This document shows, piece after piece, positions 37,101-51,736 of a stretch of DNA of 64,000 nucleotides. Position numbers and translations under genes: made by a program. Position 1 is the first letter of the stretch. The number at the start of each line of letters is the position of its first letter. The notes under the pieces were generated by a model that saw only the letters and a program-made list of their open reading frames with translations, was not told the origin of the DNA and made no database searches. The DNA is from Corticium candelabrum. Its lineage: Eukaryota > Porifera > Homoscleromorpha > Homosclerophorida > Plakinidae. Where the stretch lies: the NCBI RefSeq assembly GCF_963422355.1, contig NC_085100.1:3596568-3660567 (forward strand), read 5' to 3'.

Positions 37101-40100
37101 GGACTGGTTGTTGCTGCTCAAGACCAAGCTGTTCGGACTCGGTACTATGAGCACAAGATTCTACATCGTGATGTCAGTCCTACTTGCCGCATGCGCAGTG
37201 TAGGCCTGGAAACAGTCAACCACATTGTGGCAGGCTGTAGTGCTTTGGCACCAACGAACTACACTGATCGACACAATCAGGTGGCATCCATCATTCACTG
37301 GGATGTTTGTCACCATTTTGGGGTTCCAGTGGAGAGGAGATGGTACCGGCATCATCCTGATAGGCTTGTGGAGACGGATGGCATTACTATGATGTGGGAT
37401 ACCACCATCCCCACTGCCAGGAAGATCAAAACCAATTGTCCAGACATCTGTCTCAGAAATAGGAAGACAAACACTTGTCTTCTTATTGATATCAGCTGTC
37501 CTGATGATGGCAACATTGGCAAGAAACATGCTGAGAAGTTGGTGAAGTACAGCGACTTGCGAGTCAAGATAAGCCGCATGTGGCATTGTCGAACACTGGT
37601 GGTTCCGGTAGTCTTGGGAGCTTTGGGCACAGTGCACGCAGGTATTGCACAGTGGCTGGACTTTATTCCAGGTCGTCACAACCTGCAGCAATTACAGAAA
37701 ACAGTGCTTCTGGGGTCTACTCGGATCGTTCGTAAAGTCATGTCTTCTTTCTAGACAGCCGTGATGGTCTAAGTACTTCTGAAGCAGGGTTTGCTTCTGG
37801 TACTTGTAATAGACTTTACAAACCAGACTGATCTGGTTGAGCACGACACACATAATAATAAAGTCACTGCCATAAAGTCACCGCTGTGGCTTAGTGGTTA
37901 GCGACAATGGCTACTACTCCATGGTTTGGGGGTTCAAACCACAGTGACGACAGTAAATTATGAAACTTGTCTGTCTTTCTTTCTCATGTTTCTCTAGCTT
38001 TATCCATGAGACTATGACTTGTTTCAGTCGTTGGGGAGTTTCTGTGAGCCAGCAAACGGTCCGTTGACAATGATGACGTTCAGTGCTTTTTTGGGCATGC
38101 AATCTATATCGAATTGACTAGTCATTGATCGCGGTATGGACTACACAGAAACATGTACTCTGCTAGGCTCACCTTGATGGGCACCCAGATGGGATAAAGA
38201 CCCCACTTGCCCATTATGAAGGAGCATAACGACACATATGGAGGTTTGGGCACAGTGCACGCAGGTATTGCACGGTGGCTGAACATTATTCCAGGTCATC
38301 ACAACCTGCAGCACTTACAGAAAACAGTGCTTCTGGGATCTACTCGGATCCTTCGTAAAGTCATGTCTTCTTTCTATACAGCCGTGATGGTCTAAGTACT
38401 TCTAAAGCAAGGTTTGCTTCCGGTACTTGTAAAAGACTTTACAAACCAGACTGATCTAGTTGAGTACAACATAATAATAATGTATATGTGTCGTTATGCC
38501 CCTCCATAATGGGCAAGTGAGATCTTTACCCCATCTGGGCACCCACCAACCTGGCAGGTGAGCCCAGCAGGGTACATGTTTCTGTGTAGTGCACACGGCA
38601 ATCAATGACTAGCCAATTCAATATACATTACAGGCATTACAGTGACCGCAAACTCGTGGACAGCACACCTAGTGGATATCAATGACCACCAGCAAAGCAC
38701 TAAACGTCATCGTCAACGGACCGTTCGCCAGACCACACAAACTCCCCAACGACTGAGTCATAGTCTCATGGATAAAGCTAGAGAAACATGAGAAAGAAAG
38801 ACAGACAAGTTTCACAATTTATCACAATTTATTGTCGTCACTGGGATTTGAACCCCCAAACCATGGAGTGGTAGCCATTGTCGCTAACCACTATGCCACG
38901 GTGGTGACTAATAAACAACTACCTTTTGAGTATTTCGTTTTGTTGATTCTCCTAACTCTCCTCTTGCCTTTCTCCATTCCACAGCTCCTGATGTTCTGCC
39001 TTGATATTCTTGACCATCTGGATTCTGAACAGTAAAAAATCCTGCGACTTCTCTCACATAGCGTAATTGCAGCTCAGCAACTCGAGAGGAAGAATAACGT
39101 TTCTGAATCTACTCACATACAACAGTACAAGTCAAAACTAATAGTATACTGTCAATCAGATGTTGGTTTCTCAACAACTATCTATGTCTCTTGTCTTGGG
39201 TGCACTATACAACGACGGCAATGTGCAAGTACAGGTAATGATTGGCATCTCAGATCTGCTGCTTCATTAATTTCTGTGCACCAACAGTCACACAAACCGA
39301 TGAATCACTATGTTTGAACAATATAATTAAGATAAACCAATTCACCCAAATATAAAGCTTGCTTATCAACATGCCTATTGACCATTATAAGATATGCTTA
39401 ATTAAACAAATAGTTATACCTAAGAATTGATATCAATTTTTCACTTAAAATGTCACTTTAGTAGCAAAACAAAAGTAAGATTTTTTGAGATGTTGAGTCA
39501 ACATTTTTCGGCTAAAACAAAGATCTTCACAGCTATTGACCCACCTAGCTCTTGTTTGCCTACAGGTCTGCACATTAAGTTAATGTAGTGTCACATGTTG
39601 AACAGAAAGTGCATGGTTGCCAGGCAACTCACATTGTAAATTGTGAAGCACGTTGCAGCAAGATATAAAGCAACATCGCTAATCCAAAATCAAATTGTTA
39701 ATCGATCTTGCACACGTTACCCCTTTAATTATTTAAAATCCCAAATCCATTAATCAAAAAGATGAAACTACTTTCACATTAGAAAAAGAATATCAACATC
39801 CAAACTGTGATTTTACTATCAAAAATTTCTGAAAGAGCACCAAGACAAAAGATCGCCCACTGGGCAGCTAATGAGAATCAAGCTTGTGGTACGTGATTTG
39901 AAGTTGACCCAAAGTTGGTCAATATTCCGAGGCTGTATTAGTAACCAGAGCCATATCTATGGCTCTGTTAGTAACATGTGTTACTATACTATAGTGTAGG
40001 TACAGGTTTGGCAACCAGACAGCGATCTTACACTGTAGATTAAAGAAGGAACCTCTATAAAGAAACGCCTCAGGTCTGGTCGCACTCCTATTAAAGTTTA

Positions 40101-41070
40101 TAAAGAAAGACTAAATATGCAGGACGCTGCAAGATGGGCCTCACACTTGCCTACTCTGTGGTACAGTACAGTACTCGAGTCAATCTGCCAGTTTCCAGAG
40201 TTTCCTATGAACCGCCTGGCACTTATTGAGAACAGATTTTCTTCCATAGAAATCTCATTTTCTGTGTAGTGCTGCCCTGGGCCTTGTTCCAGAAAAAAAT
40301 TCCCAGTACTTAAAAAGTTGCTGGTATCTCACCTGTAAATTGAGTGAGTAAAGTGTATGAGCCAACCAGTCTTCTGGACACTCTGTTCGCCTAGTTTGAA
40401 TATCCTGGTGCTTAGCCGAGTATCTCCATGTCACATCCACAACCTCGTCCTTTGAGTAAGCCATCACATAGCTCAACTTCTTCTTCCATCCCGCCTCATA
40501 CAACAATGGCTTGTCACACACATTCTCACATGGGTCACAATGCAGCCATCGCTGCTGCGACTGAGAGAACACCTCTGTCCACACGTGGTCCGTCCAATCC
40601 ACCACGTGTCGCGCTTCTAACCCCGCAGCTCTACAGCAAAGAGTAAAACAATTGGCCCACTCGCCGCACCGTCCCACTCGCGTCTCTAGAAGCTTCCCGG
40701 GGTCGTTATACCGAGGAAAGCGGGTCTCCGCTCCGCAGGCACAACAGCGGTACAATTCCACCCGTCCGGCCTCGTGTCTTCTTTCCTCGGGCGTGGGGAC
40801 GCCGTGACCGGACGCCTCCGTCTTCCCTCCACAAGTGGAGCAGTTGGGTTGGTTGCACCAGCGGAAGAACTCCTTCTTGAACCATGCGAGAAGCTCGATT
40901 ACGAAGCAGTCTGCAGAGCTGGCTGTACTCTCTGATGCTCTTTTGTCAGCTCGACGCAGCATATCAGAAAGCGGCATGCAGTCGCGAGCCTTTTTCTGCA
41001 ATTGAGGGTCCTCATATTTCTCGACGTGACGCAATCCCGTGATAAGTCTGGATAAAAAGGCCTGCGCCAT
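31120..41070 (-). CDS. NGLY1: Peptide:N-glycanase (NGLY1/PNGase), model lacking a PUB domain
   Basis: Minus-strand exons: 40333-41070 (ATG 41070), 38923-39102, 33117-33317, 32857-33040, 31120-31298; phases fit, 493 residues. The enzyme removes N-glycans from misfolded glycoproteins in the cytosol during ER-associated degradation. Exon 1 carries the transglutaminase core: zinc CxxC pairs (Cys77/Cys80; Cys109/Cys112) and the catalytic triad Cys135 (GRCGEWANCF), His162 (DWTDHVW) and Asp179 (WLHCDPCENVCDKPLLYE). Exons 2-5 encode the mannose-binding PAW domain (RTSGAVEWRKARGE, GWKNGVF, LSGGEGDTAWQHAQLFR). The model starts near the equivalent of the linker before the core, so the N-terminal PUB domain of vertebrate NGLY1 is missing. 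An acceptor-like TCCTAG just before the ATG leaves open an unseen upstream exon. The intron 33318-38922 holds a LINE and SINEs. Confidence 0.9.
31851..32571. mobile_element. Tigger/pogo-like non-autonomous DNA transposon
   Basis: Termini CAGTACAACCTC (31851-31862) and GAGGTTGTACTG (32560-32571), both flanked by TA. The CAGT...AACCTCG start and TA duplication are hallmarks of pogo/Tigger elements of the Tc1/mariner superfamily. Further inverted pairs (AATTGTCCA, GGATAGTC) continue inward. No transposase frame. It is inserted in the last NGLY1 intron. Confidence 0.65.
33585..33994. mobile_element. MITE with perfect 16-bp TIR and GATCGCGATC subrepeats
   Basis: TIR AAGGCCTGTCCACACT (33585-33600) and its perfect reverse complement (33979-33994). 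TTAA overlaps both boundaries. The ends are filled with many variants of GGATCGCGATCG, making the element CpG-rich inside an AT-rich intron. About 410 bp, with no protein; open frames across it are side effects of the repeats. Confidence 0.75.
34704..34745. repeat. Short CA microsatellite
   Basis: Imperfect CACACA tract inside the large NGLY1 intron. Confidence 0.85.
34975..37860 (+). mobile_element. LINE with reverse transcriptase and restriction-like endonuclease, 5'-truncated, one frameshift
   Basis: Two overlapping frames (34991-35977 and 35955-37754) form one ORF broken by a single-base shift in the AAA run near 35936-35938. The first carries the RT fingers (KSPGPDMVYGFWVKC, LIPK, KAYDSVPHSW). 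The second carries RGIFQGDSLSPLLF, the catalytic YMDD (RLLYMDDLTLYG), a C..(C to R)...H....C knuckle (ETVNHIVAGC), RHN, then PDICL and LLIDIS. The last motifs are the restriction-like endonuclease of R2/R4/CRE-type LINEs, which often target specific sites. The element sits in TAA-rich flanks (ATAATAATAATAA before, ATAATAATAA after). No N-terminal zinc-finger region remains. It lies in an NGLY1 intron, antisense to the gene. Looks young but inactive. Confidence 0.82.
37876..38238 (+). mobile_element. tRNA-derived SINE, plus copy
   Basis: An internal RNA polymerase III promoter is visible: A-box-like TGGCTTAGTGG near 37886 and B-box-like GGTTCAAACC near 37932, about 45 bp apart, as in tRNA-derived SINEs. 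The tRNA-unrelated body runs through a TCTTTCTTTCTC tract to CATAACGACACATAT. An inverted copy lies at 38478-38910. Confidence 0.7.
38239..38477 (+). mobile_element. 3'-end fragment of the same LINE family
   Basis: From GGTTTGGGCACAGTGCACGC to the ATAATAATAATG tail it repeats 37616-37860 (last codons VHAGIA...SSF and 3' UTR) with a few per cent difference. It is a severely 5'-truncated copy sitting between the tails of two SINEs. Confidence 0.8.
38478..38910 (-). mobile_element. tRNA-derived SINE, minus copy
   Basis: Reverse complement of 37876-38238. On the minus strand it has TGGCATAGTGG (A box) and GGTTCAAATCC (B box). Its 5' end lies about a dozen bases from the NGLY1 exon 2 donor (exon low end 38923). 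Confidence 0.7.
39103..40332. other. First NGLY1 intron
   Basis: 1.2 kb of AT-rich sequence between NGLY1 exons 1 and 2. A short palindrome (AGAGCCATATCTATGGCTCT) lies near 39949. No other feature seen. Confidence 0.5.
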
Positions 41071-41505
41071 CCTAGGATATCACCCTGTCTATTTATCCAG
41101 CGGAAACGTGAAACCAGACTACAAAGCGGAGTAAAAGCCCGGATAACCTGTCTGTGAAATTCTACTCTGCAGCAGTGTCTCGATATTATTAGAAACACAT
41201 ACCTAGATATGTAGTGTGTGTGTGTGTGTGTGTGGTGTGTGCGCGCACGCGCGTGGGAGCGCAAAATTTACAAAATTACATAACCGCAATTAAACAAGAG
41301 CAAGTCACAGTAAACGTGCTTCTTACAGGCTCCTCTACACGTGGCCCTTCCTCTGACAACCACAAACAAGACTAAATAAAGACCACATGTACTGTACCTC
41401 ACACACGAATATTAACAACAAGAGTCAGAACACAGTCACAACACCATGCTGCCCACTCGAAATTTCTTAACAAATCTATGATAAAACCGGATCTTCCTCT
41501 CTTTC

Positions 41506-44629
<3,124 letters not shown>

Positions 44630-45013
44630 TGTAGTCGTTCGCTCTCCTTTATTTGATATTAACTAGCAGCTTTGTTAATATATCACATGACAACAGGATG
44701 GTTTACAAAAGTATCATCTACTTCCCCCGCCAACGGAAGTCGAAAAGGGAGGGTGTCTTTGTCAAAAAGGAGTTTTAGCTTGCAGATGCTTTTAACTAGA
44801 CACAAATACGAGCAGCAACAGTCATAGAAGATTCTATTTGTATGTACTATTTTGTAAGGGGTGGAGCCGAAAACACGTGGCTTGCCAGTTTGCGCACGCG
44901 TATTTAGTGTGATCGACGTGAGACGACCGAAGAGGTATCGGAATCAATCCTGAGCTTCAGCGTTTACGTAGTTTTCGAGACACGCAAAACTAGTACTTGT
45001 GTGATTGTAGAAC
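44630..45013. promoter_or_regulatory. Divergent promoter region between GOLPH3 and RPL17
   Basis: 384 bp separate the two start codons. No coding feature. It is expected to hold both promoters; no motif stands out. Confidence 0.5.
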
Positions 45014-47492
45014 ATGGTGCGCTACGCTACTGAACCAGAAAACCCAACGAAAAGTGAGAAATATCGCACTAATCTCAATCTCACTATTGAGTTTACCATT
45101 TCTTGTTCTAGGCTGCAAGACCCGCGGATCATACCTAAGAGTCCACTTCAAGGCATTCACTCGCTTCCACGAACACAGACACAGCCGTTTCTGTAACGAA
45201 GTCTTTCTGTCTTTGCAGAACACGAGAGAGACTGCCCAAGCCATCAAAGGAATGCACATTCGTCGTGCCACTCGCTATTTGAAAGAAGTATTGAAGAAAA
45301 AACAAATCGTGCCGTTCAGGAGATTCAATGGCGGAGTCGGACGGAAAGCCCAGGTAAAGAACCACAACTGGACGCAAGGACGCTGGCCGAAGAAGAGTGC
45401 ACAGTTTCTGTTAGACCTGCTGAAAAACGCCGAGTCGAATGCTGAAGTAAAGGTAATCAAGCTCGTGTGTAAAACGTTAGGTTTAGTCGTTGTGAAGTTG
45501 GACTGTGTCAGGGTCTGGAACCGAATGCGCTGGTTATTGACCACATTCAAGTGAATGCTGCACCTAAGATGAGACGTCGAACTTACAGAGCCCATGGAAG
45601 GATAAATCGTAAGTCAGACGCAGTCTTGGTATTACATCCATTGGTAATTAAGTAGTTAATGTTGATAATTACATCCATTGGTAATTAATTAATTAATCTT
45701 GGTAATCAGATGTTGTTGTTTTCTGATTTCAAGCTTCTGGGGCTCAAGTATGCACGCACAACAATTGTGTCGATTGTTTGTGAAAATGTAAACTATTATG
45801 GTTGCTAAACACCACTAAAACGTAAATTTGGAAGAAACAATATGGATGACCCGACGAAGTATAGTTACTGTTATATGGCAGGCCTCTAATGTGTTGCAAA
45901 GAGTGCCCGATAGGGCACTATTTTCATACTTCTGAAACATAGGGCATTATTATTTTGGAAGCACAAGGACTGTTGCATTGTTCTTTTACATACCATCACA
46001 CTACACTACCGCAACAAACTACCCAATCTAATGGTATAGTTGTAGTGGTATGTATCCTGACATATGGTATTCTACAAAGAGTCCCGTGCTCAAAGAGGAG
46101 CCTGTAGAGACTGAGATTTACAGTATAATTTTAGATGTGTGTTTGTGGTTACTGGTAAATGTACTTGTGTACTCAGTAACAGTACTGCCAGTAATTGACT
46201 TCAATTGGTAATTATCTCAAACTTGCCAACTATTTCTTAGAGTCATATTGCTTTTAACAGTCCATGGTCTTTGTTAGACATTTTTAGCTACGAGCGTAAA
46301 AGAAGGACACCACAATAAGTGGTGGACTGCTTCGCGAGAAGCTTACTCTAAACGGGCTCAATTGACTTCCGGTCTGTCTGTCCGGATGTCGTTACCTATC
46401 TATCTATGTTTGTATGTTTGTAAGTGCGTGTCATGCTCGGGGATTTGTTTTGAGCCATTCAGCAGTCGTTTTAGGATGCGAAAAAGAGATGACGTAACAA
46501 TAGCTCATTGGCTCTTGAGAATTTGTTGAGCCCTAACAATCCCGCACATTATTTAAGACAGGAAAGCCGAGATGTCATATCCGTAGCAAAAACATTAACT
46601 AAGGTGAAACCGGTGGCAACTGAGAAGCGCAGAGTAAAGTTCAGGCTAGAGTTGTACGCGTCTGTTACTTTTTTTACAGAAAATTCACAAAACAAACGAA
46701 TCCATCGTTCTTCAAGAAGCCAAGCTAAGGTCCCAGGGAACATGCATGTACCGTTGCACACGACCAACATGTCATCCACGATCTTCAAGAGAGCAATTTG
46801 TTTAGCTGTAAGTAGGACTGATGATGAACGATCCGGATCGGCAGCGTCTTGCAAGAAAGATTTGCAGGAAAGGCTAACGCTGCTTTCTTTTGGATGAGGT
46901 CACTACATGTCGCTTCACAGTATTTCTAGGAGACATACGAGATCAATCTATATCTAGCTATGATGAATTATCATCGGAACAAAAGATGCTTGCAACGTAA
47001 GGCTCAACGAAAGCATGCTAATCGCGTCCACCTTGATAGTTAACTGCAAGTGATGCTAGAGCGCTACACAATCAAGAAATAACGTGGCTAACAAGCCCAC
47101 TCCCTGCAAGAATATATTTAAATGAACAATCGACGTTGGCGCTGCATACTTTCTTCTGGATCTGGTCGCTACACATACATGCATGTCGTATTTAATTCCC
47201 ATGCACGTACATGGATCTCTAGTACCACGAAGTAACGAAAGATGATAGCAACGGCTCATTGAAAGCATGATAATCGTGTCCACCTCAAGTGATGCAAGAG
47301 CGCTGACCTGCAGAATTGAGAAATAACATGAACAAGCCTGCTCTGTGCAGCTGTCACGCATGTGCATGTCCTGAATTGGTAGTGTGGGACATTGATGACA
47401 TTTGGTTAATTATCTTTAATCACATCAATGAACCCCAAAGAATTATACATTTTAGCAACAAGCTAATGATTAATTGATGATAATGACAATAA

Positions 47493-47541
<49 letters not shown>

Positions 47542-49518
47542 ACACACAGCTCTAAAGCAAGTAGAACACAGCTTCATTTACTAGTTTAATTACTTATTAC
47601 TGTCTCATCTGTAAATGGTAATGAACCAATATTCTGTTTGTCATCACAATACACTTTGCCTTACATCTGTTAATAACTATTCATTGCCAATGTCTGGATA
47701 ATGTTGTGTGTCCTCATTGTGCCCCATGATGATTAGTGCTCTTCCCTGTAGTTAGCGTGCTTAATTAACACTTGCAATGCATAAGTACCTGCATAACTTG
47801 TTTACCTGAAATGTGACTGCAGAGCAAGAGATGAAATAATAATTATTAGAGTCTCTGGCTGAAATATTGGGTCACTGTCCAGCCTGACAAAAGTGTAGAC
47901 CCCTGTGGATATTATTGTTTGTGGAAATACCATATTGATGACCATAAGAGGTATTGAAACATGCTACCTTGTTTATTGGTCTGGGGCTTATAATCCATGT
48001 GGAATCAGGATCCCTTGTGCATGTGGCAGTGCAAGCAAATAGACCACTTATGATATTTGTGGTTTCAAAGACACCACCAAGAATTCTCTTCCTAGAATGC
48101 ATGGAGCAGGATATGCCAAAGGAAAGCAAACATGTGGCTTGAAGAAGGAAATGGTGGATATGGGAATTGACTTGGATGACAAATTGATCAGTGTTGCTGT
48201 CCCTTTGTTGACTTACCTGTCAGTACCTATTGTTATCGTGTCACAACAAAGGAAGCACTAGAATATATTCCTTGTAATATGGTTGTATTTGTACAAACAG
48301 GCCATGTTGGTACACTTATAAACTGACCTCATGGGATGTTTTGATTCCCATGACTGGTCTGCAATAATTACATTAGACCCACTAGTTGATGTCCTCTGAA
48401 ATGCAGTCTTACTGCAATGTTGCAAGGGTTGGTTGTGAACCAGGCAATTATGTTGTATGTAACCACCCGGATGGTGTTCTAGTTAGACATAATGGAAGGG
48501 AACGTTAACCAATAGGGTTTGAGCAAATTCAGCACGTTATTTCTTTAATAACCAATTGTATGTTCATGAAAATGGAAGTTATTAGAAGGTATCCTTGATG
48601 ACTGCATCTGCAAGTGGAAATCCCTGAGAAACAAATCCATTCGTGAATTAAAACGACTAAGGAGAAAAGGTCCAGGGAAGCATGCAACAGAGCAGTCAAG
48701 GGACCAAAGGTCAGGGTACTGTACAACTCAAACTAGATAACAGCATTGAATGAACGTGTGAATGCTATCTGTATCTTACCTTATGCTGTTCAACATTCCC
48801 ATATGTTACATTAGGTTTGCTCAATGAGATCTGTGAACCGGCCTCACTAACCTTGATGTGGGTACTTACATAGTCACAATTGATGTGGTCTAATTCATTT
48901 CACTTGGGGTTAATTATTAATACATATTTCCTTGAATAACAAGGTGTTCGATTAGTAGGCCTGCTCAAATAGTAACCCATGGATCCAATCAGTGGGAGGG
49001 AAACAAAAATTATTGAGCGGTTAATTTGACAGTTTTGAGTCAAGAGTGTGTTCCTCTAATACTTGCATACCTCTTTACTTTAACTTGAACCATGATGGCA
49101 GACATTGAAAAAATAGCAGCTCATGCTCAATTAATAACTCTGCTTAATTTAATAGTAACCCGTAATTCCAATCAGTTTGAAAAATAGTAACCCACGGGTT
49201 ACTATTCAAAGACATACCTGCTAGAGCTTGTAAAGTTGACTAAACGTTACTTACCAAAGGAAAGATACTCATGCATTTACAGTAGCACAGGCAGAACACC
49301 AAGATTGTTCATTGTCTTTGAGTGTACAGCCTGACACACCAAACGTATTTATTACATTTAATGTTATGCGTTTAGCATATATGTCATCTCCTTGTCACAT
49401 CGAGATGATACTGACAGAACATGAAGATGTCGTACCAAAAGGTGAAGACGATGTCGGACAGAAGAAGAAATTATCGAAGAAGAAGCTCGCTCGCCAGAAG
49501 CGCGAACAACGAGACTAA
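45014..49518 (+). CDS. RPL17: 60S ribosomal protein L17 (uL22)
   Basis: Exons 45014-45053, 45112-45152, 45219-45452, 45512-45608 and 49376-49518 give 184 residues, exactly the length of human RPL17. Conserved blocks: [105 protein letters not shown] and a Lys-rich C-terminus. uL22 lines the ribosomal exit tunnel. Introns 1-3 are 58, 66 and 59 bp. Intron 2 (45153-45218) starts with GC and ends TTTGCAG, contains no in-frame stop and is a multiple of three. Intron 4 is 3.8 kb and full of repeats. The upstream reading frame also stays open across intron 2, but the extra 22 residues are not part of the conserved protein. Confidence 0.96.
45609..49375 (+). repeat. 3.8-kb repeat-bearing last intron of RPL17
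   Basis: Contents: a dispersed-repeat head at about 46360-46490 (GGTCTGTCTGTCCGGATGTC, then GAGCCATTCAGCAGTCGTTT); a diverged tandem duplication (about 46950-47100 and 47225-47350, sharing GAAAGCATG.TAATCG.GTCCACCT); a CA microsatellite (47494-47540); and a possible fossil reading [16 protein letters not shown] near 48610 that vaguely resembles a MADF-type transposon protein. No intact gene. Confidence 0.5.
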
Positions 49519-49548
49519 ATATATATACACCTACGATTTCTGTTTGAC

Positions 49549-49554
49549 AATAAA
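49549..49554 (+). terminator. Poly(A) signal of RPL17
   Basis: AATAAA about 30 nt after the RPL17 stop codon, as expected for the short 3' UTR of a ribosomal protein mRNA. Confidence 0.7.
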
Positions 49555-49824
49555 TATTGTTAAAACCAATCACTCATTAGCAGTTCGCTTTTTTATTTAC
49601 ACACATCTAGTAATAGTCTGGTAGTCACCCAGGGTCTTAAGTTTATCTACTACCTAGGCATTGAATCTTATTAACGTCGTGGCTCTCTCACCCTGCCATA
49701 CAATAAATAATCGCAAGACAGTTGCCTGAAGAATTATCTTAATCAATAATTTTCTACCCGCTACACTGTTGTTACCTGCTGTAGCAAAATAGATATCTGC
49801 TGTATCCCCCTCTGCCTCTAAAAA

Positions 49825-51643
49825 TCAAACTGCAGTGCTGCCGGGACCCGTGAACGTTGGTAATAAGTTGTCGTCCGGAGTATTGTTGAAGTATTGAGAC
49901 GATGCGGCATCCATCGCTGGCTGGTGATCGCCGGGAATCGTTCGCTTTACCCATTCAGCACACTCTTCGTCTGATACACCTATAGTCTTCACAAACGGAT
50001 GCGTCTGTGTGGACATAATGTGTGTGTTAGATTGGAAGCATGTGATCACTAGAGGATGTACTGTACTGACCAACAATCCCGCTAGACTCGGTCGTTCTTT
50101 GGGGTTCTTGGCAAGGCTGAAAACAGGTTGAACTTGATGAGAGAAACCTTTTTAGTAATTATCGATAGCCTTGCTCACCACTTGTCAACAAAATCTATGA
50201 AGTCGTGTGAGAAGTCATACTTGTCGGGAAGAGACGGTGGAGGCTGCAAAGAAAAGGTAATGAGCAAATCTTAGAAAATCAACTCTAGCAATCCATGCAA
50301 CCTAAACAGGGTACTCTCACTGATACGATTCCTGATAAGCTACAGCATGCCTTCTAGAAATAAAGCACTAGTGCAAACCCTTGGCATGCCATAGCTATGC
50401 AGCTTGAATGTAGAGATTAGATAGATGGCGAGAAGGGGACTGGACACATTGAGTGGTGAGATACATGGTCACGTTACAAGGTTGCCTAGCAGGTCATCTA
50501 GTCTTACATCAAGTGACTGACCAGCACTACTGTACCTAGCGTTTCACTCGTAGTACGTAATAAAGTATTTAATAAATTTAAAACAATTTTATTGGTCATT
50601 AGTTGCCCATAATGAGACATGCTCATTACTGCCAGCCATCTTGATGATGCTGTGCCTACTTGTGGTGATGCCACCAAGTGCCAAGCTGCCCGAGCTGCTC
50701 TTACCAACTTTGGGGCAATAATGTGGGATGGTAGCACTGCTCTACTGCTATTGATGATTTCGTGTGCCTGCTATAGACTCCATAAACTGGTCTCATCTCG
50801 TCCTAGTGAGAGGTGTCCACGTCAGGCTACCAACTGCGAATACTAAGAAATTACAGCAACCTAGATATAATAACATGCCAACAACAGCTACCTGTATATA
50901 GACTAGGAGAAATGCCTGAAGTACAAGATAGACACAGTCAAGGGATGAAAGTATGAAAGAAATCGGGTTTGCTGGAGTAAGCCTCCATGCCTACCCTTCA
51001 CTCCTAGTCCTAGTCCTTAACACCCTTAAATGCAAAACAATTCATTGGACTGTTTTACACCTCTAGACCACCTGTTCATGATAACTGATGATCTGTTTGA
51101 ACTCTCTTGTGCATTAGGACCAACCTGACCACGATTCAAGATAATTTTAGTGTTGGTTAGTGCAGCAGCATTGAATGCTAATTACCCATATCAGTTGCTG
51201 ACATGTGGTAAGTCCTTAATAGAGTAAAACACCATCCCATACTGTAGGTGTTGCCAACTATTGCAACATCCCTCTATTCTAAATCGAGCCACAAAAATAA
51301 ATTGCTTACCTCGTCGACGATGTATTGAAGAAGTTCAAATATTGCCATGTTCTTTACAGCTGGACCTTCTTGTGCTGTTGTTTCTGCTCCATGAATGATT
51401 TCTTCATCGACTTTCACTGTTCCTTTACCTGCGGGTGGCCTCGACATTGCTTCGTCTAGTTTTTCGGGGCTAGGCGGGGGAATGGGATATAATCCAATAG
51501 CCATTTCGATCAATGCCAGTCCCATGCTCCAAATGTCGGATTGAACGGAGTATCTTGCTCCCTGAAGACGTTCGGGCTGTAAACAATCCACACACATGTA
51601 TAATTGCACATCAAGGGACCCACCAACCAACCAACCAACCAAA

Positions 51644-51736
<93 letters not shown>

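Noticed and set aside
37880-37945. A possible tRNA gene
   Set aside because: A and B boxes are present, but the cloverleaf acceptor stem and anticodon arm do not form well and two copies share a long unrelated body, so it is a tRNA-derived SINE.
44997-45554. A single 185-residue RPL17 frame on the plus strand
   Set aside because: It runs through introns 2 and 3 and misses the true exon 4 frame; conserved uL22 length and sequence need splicing.
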